DNA from: Propionivibrio sp.
GTDB lineage: Bacteria > Pseudomonadota > Gammaproteobacteria > Burkholderiales > Rhodocyclaceae
Length of the DNA: 64,000 nucleotides
Direction of reading: 5' to 3'
Assembly: GCA_016705685.1 (NCBI GenBank)
Contig: JADJLB010000004.1
Coordinates: forward strand, 103,145-167,144
The position numbers were made by a program, and so were the translations under genes. Position 1 is the first letter of the stretch. Each line of letters starts with the position of its first letter. Of this stretch, positions 20,615 through 29,083 are shown piece by piece. A model generated the notes under the pieces. It had not been told where the DNA came from, ran no database searches, and saw nothing but the letters and a program-made list of their open reading frames with translations.

Positions 20615-21982
20615 ATGACAAGAAAATATTTTGGCACGGACGGTGTGCGCGGTCAGGTCGGGCAGGCGCCGATTACGCCGGAATTCGTGATGCGCCTCGG
20701 CTATTCAGCGGGTAAGGTGCTTGTTGAAGACCCGTCGGCACGCGGCCACCTTAAGGCGGGTGAGCGCCCGGCCGTGCTGATCGGCAAGGACACGCGAATC
20801 TCGGGGTACATGCTGGAAGCCTCGCTGGAAGCCGGTTTCGCGGCGGCGGGGGTCGATGTCTGCCTGGTCGGCCCCATTCCGACGCCGGCCGTGGCTTACC
20901 TGACGCGCGCGCTGCGTCTGCAGGCCGGAATCGTCATCTCGGCTTCGCACAACCCTTTCTACGATAACGGCATCAAGTTTTTTTCGGCGCACGGAACCAA
21001 GCTGGAAGACGCGCTGGAAGCCAAGATTGAAGCCGGAATTGAATCGCCGCTGGTCTGCGTGGCCTCGGCGGATCTGGGGCGTGCGCGACGGATCGACGAT
21101 GCGGCAGGGCGTTATATCGAATTTTGCAAGAGCTCGTTTCCGAACGATCTCGATCTGCGCGGACTGAAGATCGTCGTCGATTGCGCGCATGGAGCGGCGT
21201 ACAACATCGCGCCGCACGTTTTTCACGAGTTGGGGGCCGAGGTGATCGCCATCGGCGCCGAACCCAACGGTCTGAACATCAACAAGGACGTGGGCGCGAC
21301 ATCGACCGGAGCCTTGAGCATGGCCGTCAGAGCGCATCAGGCCGATCTGGGCATTGCCCTCGATGGCGATGCGGACCGCGTGATGATGATTGATGCCGCG
21401 GGCACGGTCTATGACGGCGACCAGTTGCTCCTGGCTGTCGTGCGTAGCCGGCTGCGTCAGGGACCGGTGGCCGGCGTGGTCGGAACGTTGATGACCAATC
21501 TGGCCTTCGAGCACGCTCTGGAGGGCATGAAAGTGCCCTTTGCGCGGGCCGCTGTCGGCGACCGCTACGTACTGGAAATGCTGCGTGAAAAGGGCTGGTT
21601 GTTCGGGGGCGAGAATTCGGGCCATATCCTGTGTCTCGACAAACACACGACCGGCGACGGCATCATCTCGGCCCTGCAGGTACTTTCAGCGTTGTGCGAG
21701 GAAGGCGGCGACCTGACCGCGCTGCTCGGTCAAATGGTTCTCTATCCGCAGGTCCTGATCAATGTGCCACTAGTCAAGGGTTTCCCCTGGAAGGACCATC
21801 CGATGATTGCTGCCGTGCAGCGCGACGTCGAAGCGGCGCTTCGGGGCGAGGGCCGGGTATTGTTGCGCGCTTCGGGCACCGAGCCGCTGTTGCGGGTCAT
21901 GGTCGAAGGGCAGAATGCCGAGAAGGTCCAGGACGCCGCCGAAAAACTTGCCGCGGCAGTGCGCGAGGCGGTTTCGTCTTAA
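20615..21982 (+). CDS. glmM: Phosphoglucosamine mutase
   Basis: Converts glucosamine-6-phosphate to glucosamine-1-phosphate for UDP-GlcNAc and the cell wall. The 455-residue protein has the phosphoserine loop [16 protein letters not shown] near residue 110, metal loop DGDADR, and C-terminal phosphate-binding [15 protein letters not shown]. The start [16 protein letters not shown] is typical. It is normally coupled to folP; here it is 5.8 kb away but in the same direction. Confidence 0.96.
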   Translation: MTRKYFGTDGVRGQVGQAPITPEFVMRLGYSAGKVLVEDPSARGHLKAGERPAVLIGKDTRISGYMLEASLEAGFAAAGVDVCLVGPIPTPAVAYLTRALRLQAGIVISASHNPFYDNGIKFFSAHGTKLEDALEAKIEAGIESPLVCVASADLGRARRIDDAAGRYIEFCKSSFPNDLDLRGLKIVVDCAHGAAYNIAPHVFHELGAEVIAIGAEPNGLNINKDVGATSTGALSMAVRAHQADLGIALDGDADRVMMIDAAGTVYDGDQLLLAVVRSRLRQGPVAGVVGTLMTNLAFEHALEGMKVPFARAAVGDRYVLEMLREKGWLFGGENSGHILCLDKHTTGDGIISALQVLSALCEEGGDLTALLGQMVLYPQVLINVPLVKGFPWKDHPMIAAVQRDVEAALRGEGRVLLRASGTEPLLRVMVEGQNAEKVQDAAEKLAAAVREAVSS

Positions 21983-22053
21983 TGTGCCAACTGGCTCGCG
22001 GGCTACCGGTCACTGAACATTCTCCCGACAGTATGAAGGTGCTGTGACGTCCT

Positions 22054-22418
22054 TCAAGCGATCCCCGGGTTGATGACCTCCAGGCCAAGATCAGCAAAGT
22101 CACGAACATTCCGCGTGACGACGGTCATCGCATGCACCAAGGTTGTCGTGGCGATCAGACCGTCACGAACCGGACGGGGGTCAGACACCTGAAGCCGGGC
22201 GCCACGTTGGGCGACGGCCGTATCCACCGACAGAGTCCGTCACGAGAAAGCCGGCAACACCCCGATCTCGAGGTCTCGTACGACGATGACGGACAGATGG
22301 CGGATAGATACAAATCGGTCGCTTCGACGCCGTCGGCCCATCCGGCCACATGACGATTCGCTTTTCCGGAACGGATCTTCCGTAGCTCGGACACAATATT
22401 GGTATCGAGCAAGAACAT
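22054..22418 (-). pseudogene. Decayed VapC-type PIN-domain toxin
   Basis: The start encodes MFLLDTNIVSELRKIRSGKA, the first catalytic region of FitB/VapC-like PIN ribonucleases. The frame then shifts after LYLSAI (LEIGVLPAF continues in another frame), about 40-50 central codons are missing, and the C-terminal part (DTAVAQRGARL, then RDGLIATTTLVHAMTVVTRN and VINPG) resumes in another frame to a stop at 22054. The loss of a whole central segment shows real decay. No antitoxin gene lies upstream. Confidence 0.8.
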
Positions 22419-22484
22419 CAGGAGAAACACGCCGATTGTGCAAGATCACGCGCTGGCGAAGGCCAATACGCCAAAGTATTCGGA

Positions 22485-23453
22485 CTACACCGCGTAGGGC
22501 TGATGTAGCCAGCCGCGCACCACTTCGATATCGCCGTGAGGAAGATAGCCGTAGCCAGACATTGAGTCCTCGATGACGCAATCAGCGACCCAGTGTGGAA
22601 CGGCCTTGGAGGTGAGCATGTGGAAATACCAGGCCATCGGGTAGCCGGATTCTCGATCGAAATGAGAAAGCGCTGCACTCAGTTCGAGCCCGCTACTGCC
22701 TGCTACGGCCTCGAATTCCGGCGCATCACCGGTCTGCGTGGAGATTGGCTGGGCGCGGAAAACAGGTTGATGGTAGTGATCGAGGTGTTCGCGGGTGGCG
22801 ATCACCCAGTGGTTAGAATAAGCGCTGGTACTGCTGGCACTGCTTTTCGACCAATCGGCGAGCATGCGGTGGATGGGTGCCGGTTCGGGCTTTTGCGCCT
22901 GCATACGGCGCAACAAAGCGCCGATGTGCTGAATGCGGTGAAAAGTGTGGAAGGGCAAGCCGACCGGGACCGGCTTGTCATTGCCACCGCGTGGATCGAC
23001 TAGCTCTTCAATGGTACCGGGGTCGTTGGCAAAGAGTCGATGCACGCGCAATTCCTGAAGATCCTCGATTTCCAATTGCAGAAAATCGGCCACTCCCTCG
23101 CCGGCAGCGGCGACCAGGTAGTGCGTCTGGCCCATCAGGCGAGTTGCGTAAAGCTCTTTATCGACAAAATCGTCGGTGAGCTGGCCAAAATCGCCGCCAC
23201 GCTCATTGAGGGCGTTTTCGGCCCAGTTTTCGAGGCTGTCGGAAATGCGATTCCCGTTTCCGTCAAGGACGCCGCCCAGACGATACCAGCCGCCGCGGCT
23301 CAAGGAATGGCGAAACTTCCATTCGGGAAGAGCCTGGCTCAGCGCCTTGATCAACGCCCCCGGGCCACTGCTCACGACCACCTTGGCGCAGGTTTCGACG
23401 ATGGCCGGGGACAGGGATTTGCAATGCTCCAGCCAGGCCAGTGCTTCCTTCAT
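22485..23453 (-). CDS. Hypothetical protein, third gene of a nif-type operon
   Basis: A 322-residue soluble protein that I do not recognise. It starts MKEALAWLEHCKSL with GAGGAAT upstream, and has a Trp/His-rich middle and end (HTFHRIQHIGALLRRM, MAWYFHMLTSK). No membrane segment, P-loop or cysteine cluster is seen. It follows a small gene 73 bases away and the NifV/NafY-like fusion gene on the same strand, behind a sigma-54/NifA promoter, so a link to nitrogen fixation is inferred from position only. Confidence 0.65.
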   Translation of the reverse strand: MKEALAWLEHCKSLSPAIVETCAKVVVSSGPGALIKALSQALPEWKFRHSLSRGGWYRLGGVLDGNGNRISDSLENWAENALNERGGDFGQLTDDFVDKELYATRLMGQTHYLVAAAGEGVADFLQLEIEDLQELRVHRLFANDPGTIEELVDPRGGNDKPVPVGLPFHTFHRIQHIGALLRRMQAQKPEPAPIHRMLADWSKSSASSTSAYSNHWVIATREHLDHYHQPVFRAQPISTQTGDAPEFEAVAGSSGLELSAALSHFDRESGYPMAWYFHMLTSKAVPHWVADCVIEDSMSGYGYLPHGDIEVVRGWLHQPYAV

Positions 23454-23526
23454 GCTTATTCCTCGCGATCGGATTCAGGCGGCAGGCAATTCCGGTTTTC
23501 CGAACCCGGTATCGGTGGAAGTCTTT

Positions 23527-23790
23527 TCACTCCGCATTGACCTTGGCGGCAACGAGAATGCCCGTCGCCTTGCTAAAATCGTTGGTCAGTTTCAGGCATT
23601 CGCCGGTAGCACCGGTAACCAGGTAGAGGTCGTGGCTGTCGAGACTGAGCTCCGGCTGGTGACGTGGTGAAACATCGTCTTCGCTGCACTCGCTAAAGTG
23701 CAGTTGCGGAAATCGCTCGCGCAGCAGTTCAAGGCGCGAACTGAGTTGAATGATTTCGCCCACCTGCGCGAGCTGAAGGGACGTAATCAT
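23527..23790 (-). CDS. Small nif-cluster-associated protein (possibly DUF6129-like)
   Basis: An 87-residue acidic protein starting [18 protein letters not shown] and containing [16 protein letters not shown] and [15 protein letters not shown] recall similar short proteins next to nif genes in Rhodocyclales, but the family name is a tentative memory. Its ATG overlaps the stop of the upstream fusion gene by four bases (ATGA), so the two are translationally coupled. Confidence 0.6.
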   Translation of the reverse strand: MITSLQLAQVGEIIQLSSRLELLRERFPQLHFSECSEDDVSPRHQPELSLDSHDLYLVTGATGECLKLTNDFSKATGILVAAKVNAE

Positions 23791-24590
23791 GCCGGTCCCT
23801 CGGCCTGGACAAGCTCTTCGAAGCGCTTCAGGGAGGCGGCCGGCACACCCATGATCCGCGCCAGCCAGGGCGGCGGGCTGGCCAGACGGCTCTGCAACTC
23901 GATCAGCACTTCGCGGGCGGGTCCGCCTTTCGGCTTCTTGATCGGGTGTACTCCGGCGCGCACCAGCTTGGCGGCGGCCGGGCCGCCTATCGATTGCACG
24001 AAGGCGATCTGGCAGTCGGCGATCAGCGCCGATCGGGCCGCGTTTCTGTCATCGGCAGCATCTGCCTCGACCGTCGAGCGCACGCCGATCAACTTTTGCG
24101 TGGTCAGGTTGACCTGGTAAATCAGGAAGCGCTCGCATGAACCGAAGTGGCCGTCGAGGTTTTCTCCGCGATTGGCGGCAATGGCGACGCGGATAGCGCC
24201 GGGAATATTTCCCTGGTCGGAACTGTCGACCACGGGAAAGTCGCGGCTTTCGACGCCCTGGCCCCAGAGCAGGCGTACGGCCTCCTTGAGCGCCTCGGAG
24301 TCGACACCGACATGGCAGCTCTGTTCGGCGAAATCACCAGCAAGGATCACGCGAATGTCGTCGACGGTCACCATCAGGCGCGGCACCAGTTTCAGCGCAG
24401 CGACGGCGCGTATCGAGTCGCGCTCTTCCTCACCCATGGCCGGGATACCGACTTCCAGCTCCGGAATGCCAATCGCCGCAAGCTGTCGGGCAATTTCCAG
24501 TTTTTCCGCCAGCGAAAACGCCACGCCAGCCGATTGCTCGCCGTCGCGCAAGGTGGTGTCGTTGATGGTGATCCAGGGCAGGTTATTCAT
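23787..24590 (-). CDS. Chimeric NifV N-terminus fused to NafY/NifX-like FeMo-cofactor protein
   Basis: A 267-residue in-frame fusion. Residues 1 to about 75 are the start of homocitrate synthase NifV ([18 protein letters not shown], then [20 protein letters not shown]). From about residue 76 the sequence is a dinitrogenase Fe-Mo cofactor protein of the NifB/NifX/NafY type ([45 protein letters not shown]). The NifV part lacks nearly all of its TIM barrel and cannot be catalytic; the NafY-like part keeps its core domain. GAGGAAAG lies eight bases before the ATG at 24590. This looks like an internal deletion between two nif genes that kept the first promoter. A natural adaptor function is less likely. 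Confidence 0.8.
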   Translation of the reverse strand: MNNLPWITINDTTLRDGEQSAGVAFSLAEKLEIARQLAAIGIPELEVGIPAMGEEERDSIRAVAALKLVPRLMVTVDDIRVILAGDFAEQSCHVGVDSEALKEAVRLLWGQGVESRDFPVVDSSDQGNIPGAIRVAIAANRGENLDGHFGSCERFLIYQVNLTTQKLIGVRSTVEADAADDRNAARSALIADCQIAFVQSIGGPAAAKLVRAGVHPIKKPKGGPAREVLIELQSRLASPPPWLARIMGVPAASLKRFEELVQAEGPA

Positions 24591-24613
24591 GGCGCTTTCC
24601 TCTATGCTTACGC

Positions 24614-24630
24614 AGCAAGGATGGTGCCAA
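24614..24630 (-). promoter_or_regulatory. Sigma-54 (-24/-12) promoter
   Basis: On the minus strand TTGGCACCATCCTTGCT matches the sigma-54 consensus: GG and GC separated by ten bases, with TGGCAC and TTGC elements. It lies 24-40 bases before the ATG of the NifV/NafY-like fusion gene. Confidence 0.88.
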
Positions 24631-24690
24631 TCCGCAAGTGATTGTAACGTTAAGTATTTTTTATCGTTCGACGCCGTGGAGTTCGACAAA

Positions 24691-24706
24691 TGTGGTGAAT
24701 GCGACA
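24691..24706 (-). promoter_or_regulatory. NifA upstream activator sequence
   Basis: TGT, ten bases, ACA: the classical NifA-binding palindrome. It lies about 63 bases upstream of the -24 element of the sigma-54 promoter, within the usual range for NifA acting through DNA looping. Confidence 0.75.
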
Positions 24707-24740
24707 ATCGCCAGCAATCGCACCACGAAATCCCGCTGCC

Positions 24741-24779
24741 AAATGAAAAAAGCCACCGCAAGGGTGGCTGTTTTCATTT
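24741..24779 (-). terminator. Terminator downstream of hipA (bidirectional form)
   Basis: AGCCACC and GGTGGCT pair around a short loop; flanking AAATGAAAA and TTTTCATTT extend the symmetry. Read on the minus strand the stem is followed by TTTTTT, so it should end the hipBA transcript before the nif promoter. Confidence 0.8.
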
Positions 24780-24971
24780 GGGGGAGAGGGCGGCAGCCCG
24801 CCCCTAACCGCATTGGAAACACCCGAAATTGTCCTCAATGGCTGGTCACGAGTCCTATGCGCTGCCATCGGCCTGTATTCCAGCTATTGCCCCCCACAAG
24901 GGTTAGCATAAACTTCTGCGGAAAAATGCGGAAGGACTGGGTGGAACCACAATCCACGTCCGTCCAGAGGA

Positions 24972-26266
24972 TCAAGAGGATTGCTCCGTGGCGTTTTCAC
25001 CATCGGCGGCAGGATCAGTTAGCCGCCGAACCGTCAATGCACAGCGTTGTTCAATCAAGGCAATGATTCGCTCAACCACTGTATTGTCAGCAAAGCCGCG
25101 TCCAGGATCGGACTGAAGTTTGCGAGCGGCCAGCGGCAGCGACTTCGCCAACTCCAGAATGCGCCTTTTGGCCTGCGCTCTGGCAAGCCCAGCACCTTCT
25201 GCAAACTGATCCCAGTGTCGCGCCTGGATTTCGCTGAATTTGTACTTGCTGCCGATTTTCATCGCCATTTTGGGCGTCAGTGTTGGATACACCGCTGTAG
25301 ATAGCGTGTCGTAGAACGGGGCCAAGACGGGTATCTCGCTTACGTAAAGCAGTGAGAAGTTTTTTGCATGCGCATCGTGATTACCGATCAGCGCATTGAA
25401 GATCACATAATCGTACAAGCGCAGCACCTGTGGCGCACTGGGACGAGTGACACGACGGACCAGATCGAAGCATTGGGCCAGATCTGGCCCTCCTTCGTTT
25501 TGGTATTTCATTTCAGGTTCCACACCAGGGCCTGACAGAAATCTTCTTGATGAAGACGCAATCGGTGCTCTTGCTCATCAGCGACCCGGTCATAGCGCTC
25601 AACCAGCAGGAACGGCCGATTCAAGACGGTGTGAACTCTTGACTTCGCAGGCTTGAGCTGCATGGCCTCAGCCAGTGCCATGCAGAATCCTTCGTTGATC
25701 ACACTGTCCTCAACGGCGTGGATAGGGGGCTTCAAGATGTGGGAGCTGGGCGTGCCATTGCGAGGCAAACCGAGGCGGTCGCCATCGAAAACCACAGGTA
25801 GTTTGTCTTGGGCACCAGCCAAGGAAAGCCGCAGTCCATCTTTTCCAGCCAACATCGGTCGACGCGGCAATTCATCCAGGATGGCAACGACCTCCTCGTC
25901 GCTCAGCCATTGGACATCGTCACCTTGGGTAGACTCATGCAAAACCTGCCCGGGCTCCAGGAACGTCACTGCCCCGGCGCATTCGCCACCGATGTGGCCC
26001 AGGAGCGCAAAGTCATTCTGGCCAGAAATCTGGAATTGCTGCGCGATCAGGCGGCGCATCTTCCCCTCTGGCAACAGACCGGCAAAGAAGGGGCGAGTCT
26101 TGCGATCATCGAACGGCTCTGCTTGCAGGGGCAGCGAGGCGGACAAAGCAACGGCATTCGGCAACGACAGCCAGCCGGGTGCATAGCAAAAACTCAGTCG
26201 GCCATCGATCAGCGCCAAGGTGCCGACACGGTCGGAGAATAACCAGACTTCCAACTCATGCGCCAT
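24972..26266 (-). pseudogene. hipA: HipA-type Ser/Thr kinase toxin, frameshifted
   Basis: HipA kinases phosphorylate glutamyl-tRNA synthetase in E. coli and induce persistence. Residues from the ATG at 26266 (MAHELEVWLFSDRVGTL) through KDGLRLSLAGAQDKLP are HipA N-terminal and ATP-binding regions. At about 25525 one G appears lost (CTGGTG where CTGGGTG is expected), ending this frame. The catalytic half resumes one frame over with GNHDAHAKNFSLLY and APFYDTLSTAVYP and runs to 24972. With the base restored it would be about 430 residues, normal for HipA. Either a recent knockout or an assembly error. Confidence 0.85.
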
Positions 26267-26514
26267 GGTCGCCTCCCTCACGTTGATCGCCGGCGGCAAC
26301 GGATGGCAATCCGCTCACCTGGATCTCTCCACCCAGCGCATCAATAACCCGCAACACGTTTTCTAGTCGCAAGGTGGGCTTACCTGCTTCAAGGTCGACG
26401 ATAAAGCGTACCAACCCCTGCCGCCAGAGCCAACTGAGGCTGCGTCAGTCCGATCTGCTTGCGAGCGACGCGAAGTGCATCGCCGAGTTGTTGAGGTGAT
26501 CGAATGGATGTCAT
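26257..26514 (-). pseudogene. hipB: HipB-type XRE antitoxin, frameshifted
   Basis: From the ATG at 26514 the frame reads MTSIRSPQQLGDALRVARKQ and the helix-turn-helix part QIGLTQPQLALAAGVGT. Near 26406 the frame breaks and continues in another frame as FIVDLEAGKPTLRLENVLRV to a stop at 26257 that overlaps the hipA start. HipB dimers bind operators upstream of hipBA and neutralise HipA. Three palindromes lie immediately upstream. Confidence 0.8.
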
Positions 26515-26525
26515 GTCTCTTCCAG

Positions 26526-26541
26526 TTTCCCGTTCGGGAAA
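26526..26541. promoter_or_regulatory. hip operator O1
   Basis: TTTCCCGTTCGGGAAA: 7-bp arms around TT, 12 bases upstream of the hipB start. First of three related palindromes with near-constant 50-base spacing; probable HipB binding site. Confidence 0.75.
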
Positions 26542-26575
26542 TTATCGACCAGAATACGCCACGGCGCAAGCCATG

Positions 26576-26590
26576 TTTCCCGATCGGGAA
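26576..26590. promoter_or_regulatory. hip operator O2
   Basis: TTCCCGATCGGGAA (26577-26590) is a perfect 14-bp palindrome of the same type as O1, 50 bases from it. Confidence 0.75.
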
Positions 26591-26624
26591 TGTTTTGTGA
26601 ATTTTGGTCAGAATCTTGCAACAA

Positions 26625-26640
26625 TTACCCGAACGGGAAA
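26625..26640. promoter_or_regulatory. hip operator O3
   Basis: TTACCCGAACGGGAAA: same motif with one arm mismatch, 49 bases from O2. The three sites lie on about the same face of the helix, which would favour looping or cooperative wrapping by HipB. Confidence 0.65.
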
Positions 26641-26769
26641 TTTACGATTTATACAACATACCAAAAAGACACCCAATTACACCCAAGCTGCCGCTGTTTG
26701 GATCTTGTGGAAAATAACTGGCAGAGCCGGCCCCGCGAAATCGGACACGGAGATAAGTGATAGCCTTGC

Positions 26770-26945
26770 TCAATCAGTGACCCTCGGGTCGGACAACGCG
26801 GCGTCGAGCATCGCGCTGATCTCGCCATAGGACGTAAGCCCGGACGCCGCTTCCATGCCGAGCGCGCTCCGAACCAACGTGCCGTAGATGGGAATCACGG
26901 CAATCCCGGGCGGCGCATCAGGCAGACCACGCGGGGGCGGAATTG
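26770..26945 (-). pseudogene. Phage S49 (SppA/ClpP-like) capsid peptidase fragment
   Basis: One minus-strand frame encodes RGLPDAPPGIAVIPIYGTLV followed by GMEAASGLTSYGEISAMLDA and stops at 26770. This resembles the N-terminal part of S49-family head-maturation proteases of tailed phages, just before the catalytic domain. No start and no rest of the gene are present, so it is a prophage scrap. The neighbouring 26946-27180 shows no gene. Confidence 0.6.
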
Positions 26946-27180
26946 GCAGCGCGGATTACTACCCCGAAAACCCTCTCAGAACAAGGGCCTGGCGGCTTTC
27001 AGGGGGTGGTAACCTCGTTTTTTAGTCTGTCACTAAGCAGATGCCGCGCTGTCGCCCCCCGCATGGCTTTTTGGCCAGGAAGGACCCGTCAAAAACTGTT
27101 CAATCAGTTCAGATTTCGCTTCTTGCATTGGCGATTCGTTTCGGCTAGACTTGTACTGTATATTGAACAGGTAGAACATC

Positions 27181-27435
27181 ATGCGCGTTGTTAATTTCTC
27201 TGATGCCCGCAACAGCCTCAAGTCCATCATCGACCAGGTTAGCGACGATGCCGACTACACGGTGATCACCCGACGTGACGCTTCCGATGCTGTCGTGATG
27301 TCGCTCGACACCTTCAACAGCCTCATGGAGACGGTTCATCTGCTGACGTCGCCGGCCAATGCGGCTCACTTGGCGCGCTCGATCGAGCAATACCGCAAGG
27401 GCAAGGTCAAGGCACGGGACTTGGTGGATGCCTAG
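27181..27435 (+). CDS. Phd/YefM-family antitoxin
   Basis: An 84-residue antitoxin with the N-terminal DNA-binding half MRVVNFSDARNSLKSIIDQV, typical VITRRDASDAVVMSLDTFNS, and a charged C-terminal tail for toxin binding. It overlaps the YoeB-like toxin gene by eight bases. An autoregulated operon is expected; an AT-rich promoter-like stretch precedes the ATG, but no clear operator was defined. Confidence 0.9.
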   Translation: MRVVNFSDARNSLKSIIDQVSDDADYTVITRRDASDAVVMSLDTFNSLMETVHLLTSPANAAHLARSIEQYRKGKVKARDLVDA

Positions 27436-27694
27436 CCGCATCACCTGGACGCTCGCCGCCTGGGAGGACTACCAGTACTGGCAAGGGCAGGACCGCAAGA
27501 CACTGAAACGGATCAACGGTGTGATCCGTGATTGTCTGCGCGAACCGTTTGATGGAATCGGCAAGCCCGAACCCCTGAAAGCAAACCTGTCCGGCTTCTG
27601 GTCACGCCGTATCGACGATGCCAATCGCCTCGTCTATTGCGTGGATGGGGATGATCTGGTGATCATCGCCTGCCGGTATCACTACGACAACTAG
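27428..27694 (+). CDS. yoeB: Txe/YoeB-family mRNA interferase toxin
   Basis: An 88-residue RelE-superfamily toxin that cleaves mRNA on the ribosome. It begins MPSRITWTLAAWEDYQYWQ and ends with the family's catalytic region RLVYCV and CRYHYDN, keeping the Arg, His and terminal Tyr seen in E. coli YoeB. The ATG at 27428 overlaps the antitoxin stop. Intact, unlike the nearby hipBA and vapC. Confidence 0.9.
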   Translation: MPSRITWTLAAWEDYQYWQGQDRKTLKRINGVIRDCLREPFDGIGKPEPLKANLSGFWSRRIDDANRLVYCVDGDDLVIIACRYHYDN

Positions 27695-27716
27695 GCAGAC
27701 CGTGTATCACGAACGA

Positions 27717-27744
27717 CGAAGGCCACCGTCTCCGGTGGCCTTCG
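27717..27744 (+). terminator. Hairpin after yoeB
   Basis: CGAAGGCCACCG and CGGTGGCCTTCG are nearly perfectly complementary across a short loop, 22 bases after the yoeB stop. There is no long T-run, so termination may be weak or the hairpin may protect the 3' end. Confidence 0.6.
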
Positions 27745-27876
27745 GTACTGTCGGTCTTTGCTCGCGACCTTAGCAGCAATAATAGCAATATCCGTCTGAA
27801 ATGTTGCAGCCCTAAAAGCGCATGAATCCCGCGTTCGTCCTCACGATTCCGAAGCGATTGGAAAGCGTCATTCATC

Positions 27877-28294
27877 TCACGTAACTTCACTCAGGCAATC
27901 TGGCACATCGATGTCAGCCGCTCCGTTCAGGTTCGCGGCGACCGTAGCCAAAGCCTTCTGCCATGCCCGCCAGGCCGTGGTGCGGTGACAGGCCAGCCGC
28001 CACGCGATGATCTTCCAGTCGATGTCCTTGGCGCGCATCCAGACCAGGTGTCGTTGCTCCTCCTCCAACCAGAACACCCAGCGCATCGTCTCCATCATCC
28101 GCTCGATGGCCTGCGGGCTGGGCGGCAGGGTCATGGACGTGATCGTCTTGGAGCGGACTCCCATACCTCGCGAGCAAAGGCTGGCCATTGGCGTACTCGC
28201 GCCGGGTTGATGGTGCTCTGGTTGCTTCAAGGTATTCGACTTCGGAAAATAATGGGCGCACGGGTGCCTTGCGCCGATGATCGACGTTGCTCAT
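27877..28294 (-). pseudogene. DUF6362-like phage-type protein, frameshifted
   Basis: From the ATG at 28294 (AAAGGA upstream) the frame gives MSNVDHRRKAPVRPL and STRREYANGQPLLAR. Near 28170 the meaningful sequence moves to another frame: MGVRSKTITSMTLPPSPQAI, then RWVFWLEEEQRHLVWMRAK and a helix-turn-helix-like WRLACHRTTAWRAWQKAL, ending at 27877. This C-terminal part resembles DUF6362 proteins, which occur in prophages and resemble small-terminase DNA-binding domains. The join of the two frames is inferred; the N-terminal part might instead belong to a different gene. Confidence 0.5.
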
Positions 28295-28448
28295 GATTGG
28301 ATTCCTTTGTTTGTATGCCAATGGCGAGTACAAAACCGGTTTCACTAACTGTGGTTTTGTGAAACTGCTTGGCGAAAGTGAAAGCGGCACAATTGCCGCT
28401 GGCAAGACATTGGCGGGCCACTTTTTGCGGCCCGCAAAAAACGGTCTG

Positions 28449-28787
28449 CTAATACTCTTCTGGAAAAAGTAAGGTCGTAACTGACCGGTCGGCCTCAGTG
28501 AGAATCCAGAAGCGCTTTCCGCCAACCTCGTAGGCTGACAACACTCGAAAACCGTTCAGCACCGAGAAGTCGTTTTCGCGGATATCTTCGGGCGGTATAT
28601 CCCCCCAATTCCCCCTGACGTGCTGCTCAATGAAGGAATCAGGGCGCGTGCAGTGCTCGATAAAATGGTCCAGCAAAGAGGGAGTGGCGACGATTTTGCC
28701 GAGTGAGAACAGCGGAAGAGTTCGCTTACCGGCGGGAGGTAAGCCTGACGTGCCGGTGGATTTGTTATCGTGGGATTCTTGTTTCAT
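28449..28787 (-). CDS. Conserved hypothetical protein
   Basis: A 112-residue protein, start at MKQESHDN with GGAG upstream. The conserved core is LFSLGKIVATPSLLDHF, then NWGDIPPEDIRENDFS and the end VTTLLFPEEY. I recall this family as common on plasmids and islands, often under misleading names, with no known function. It stands alone between the DUF6362-like gene and a terminator. Confidence 0.75.
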   Translation of the reverse strand: MKQESHDNKSTGTSGLPPAGKRTLPLFSLGKIVATPSLLDHFIEHCTRPDSFIEQHVRGNWGDIPPEDIRENDFSVLNGFRVLSAYEVGGKRFWILTEADRSVTTLLFPEEY

Positions 28788-28847
28788 TGGGAAGACTCCA
28801 TGTTTGGTTGATCCGCACCAGCGATAATCCATAGCTCAGAAATGCAA

Positions 28848-28875
28848 AAAGCCACGACGAGGGAGTCGTGGCTTT
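28848..28875 (-). terminator. Intrinsic terminator of the LRR/J-domain gene pair
   Basis: AAAGCCACGAC and GTCGTGGCTTT pair perfectly around six bases. On the minus strand the stem ends in TTTTT. It lies about 210 bases past the J-domain gene stop. The 28876-29083 interval shows no gene. Confidence 0.75.
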
Positions 28876-29083
28876 CTCTGGTTTCAGCTGCTATTGGCGA
28901 GGTTTGGTGGCGCAGCGCGGTGCAGAAAGCAGCGCATTTTCAGTTTGCCGCAATATCTACTTGGCATCAACAAGCAATAAACTTTCACTAAAAAATCGGC
29001 TCTCCCAATTCCCGCAAGCAGAAATTCAGTCGAAAACGCTTCTGCGATGGTCCTCACACCAAATACGAATTCTGCCGTCTCGG

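Noticed and set aside
22155-22430. Intact VapC toxin
   Set aside because: The open frame from 22430 has a proper PIN start but loses the family sequence after about 40 residues, and the C-terminal half lies in another frame with a central deletion.
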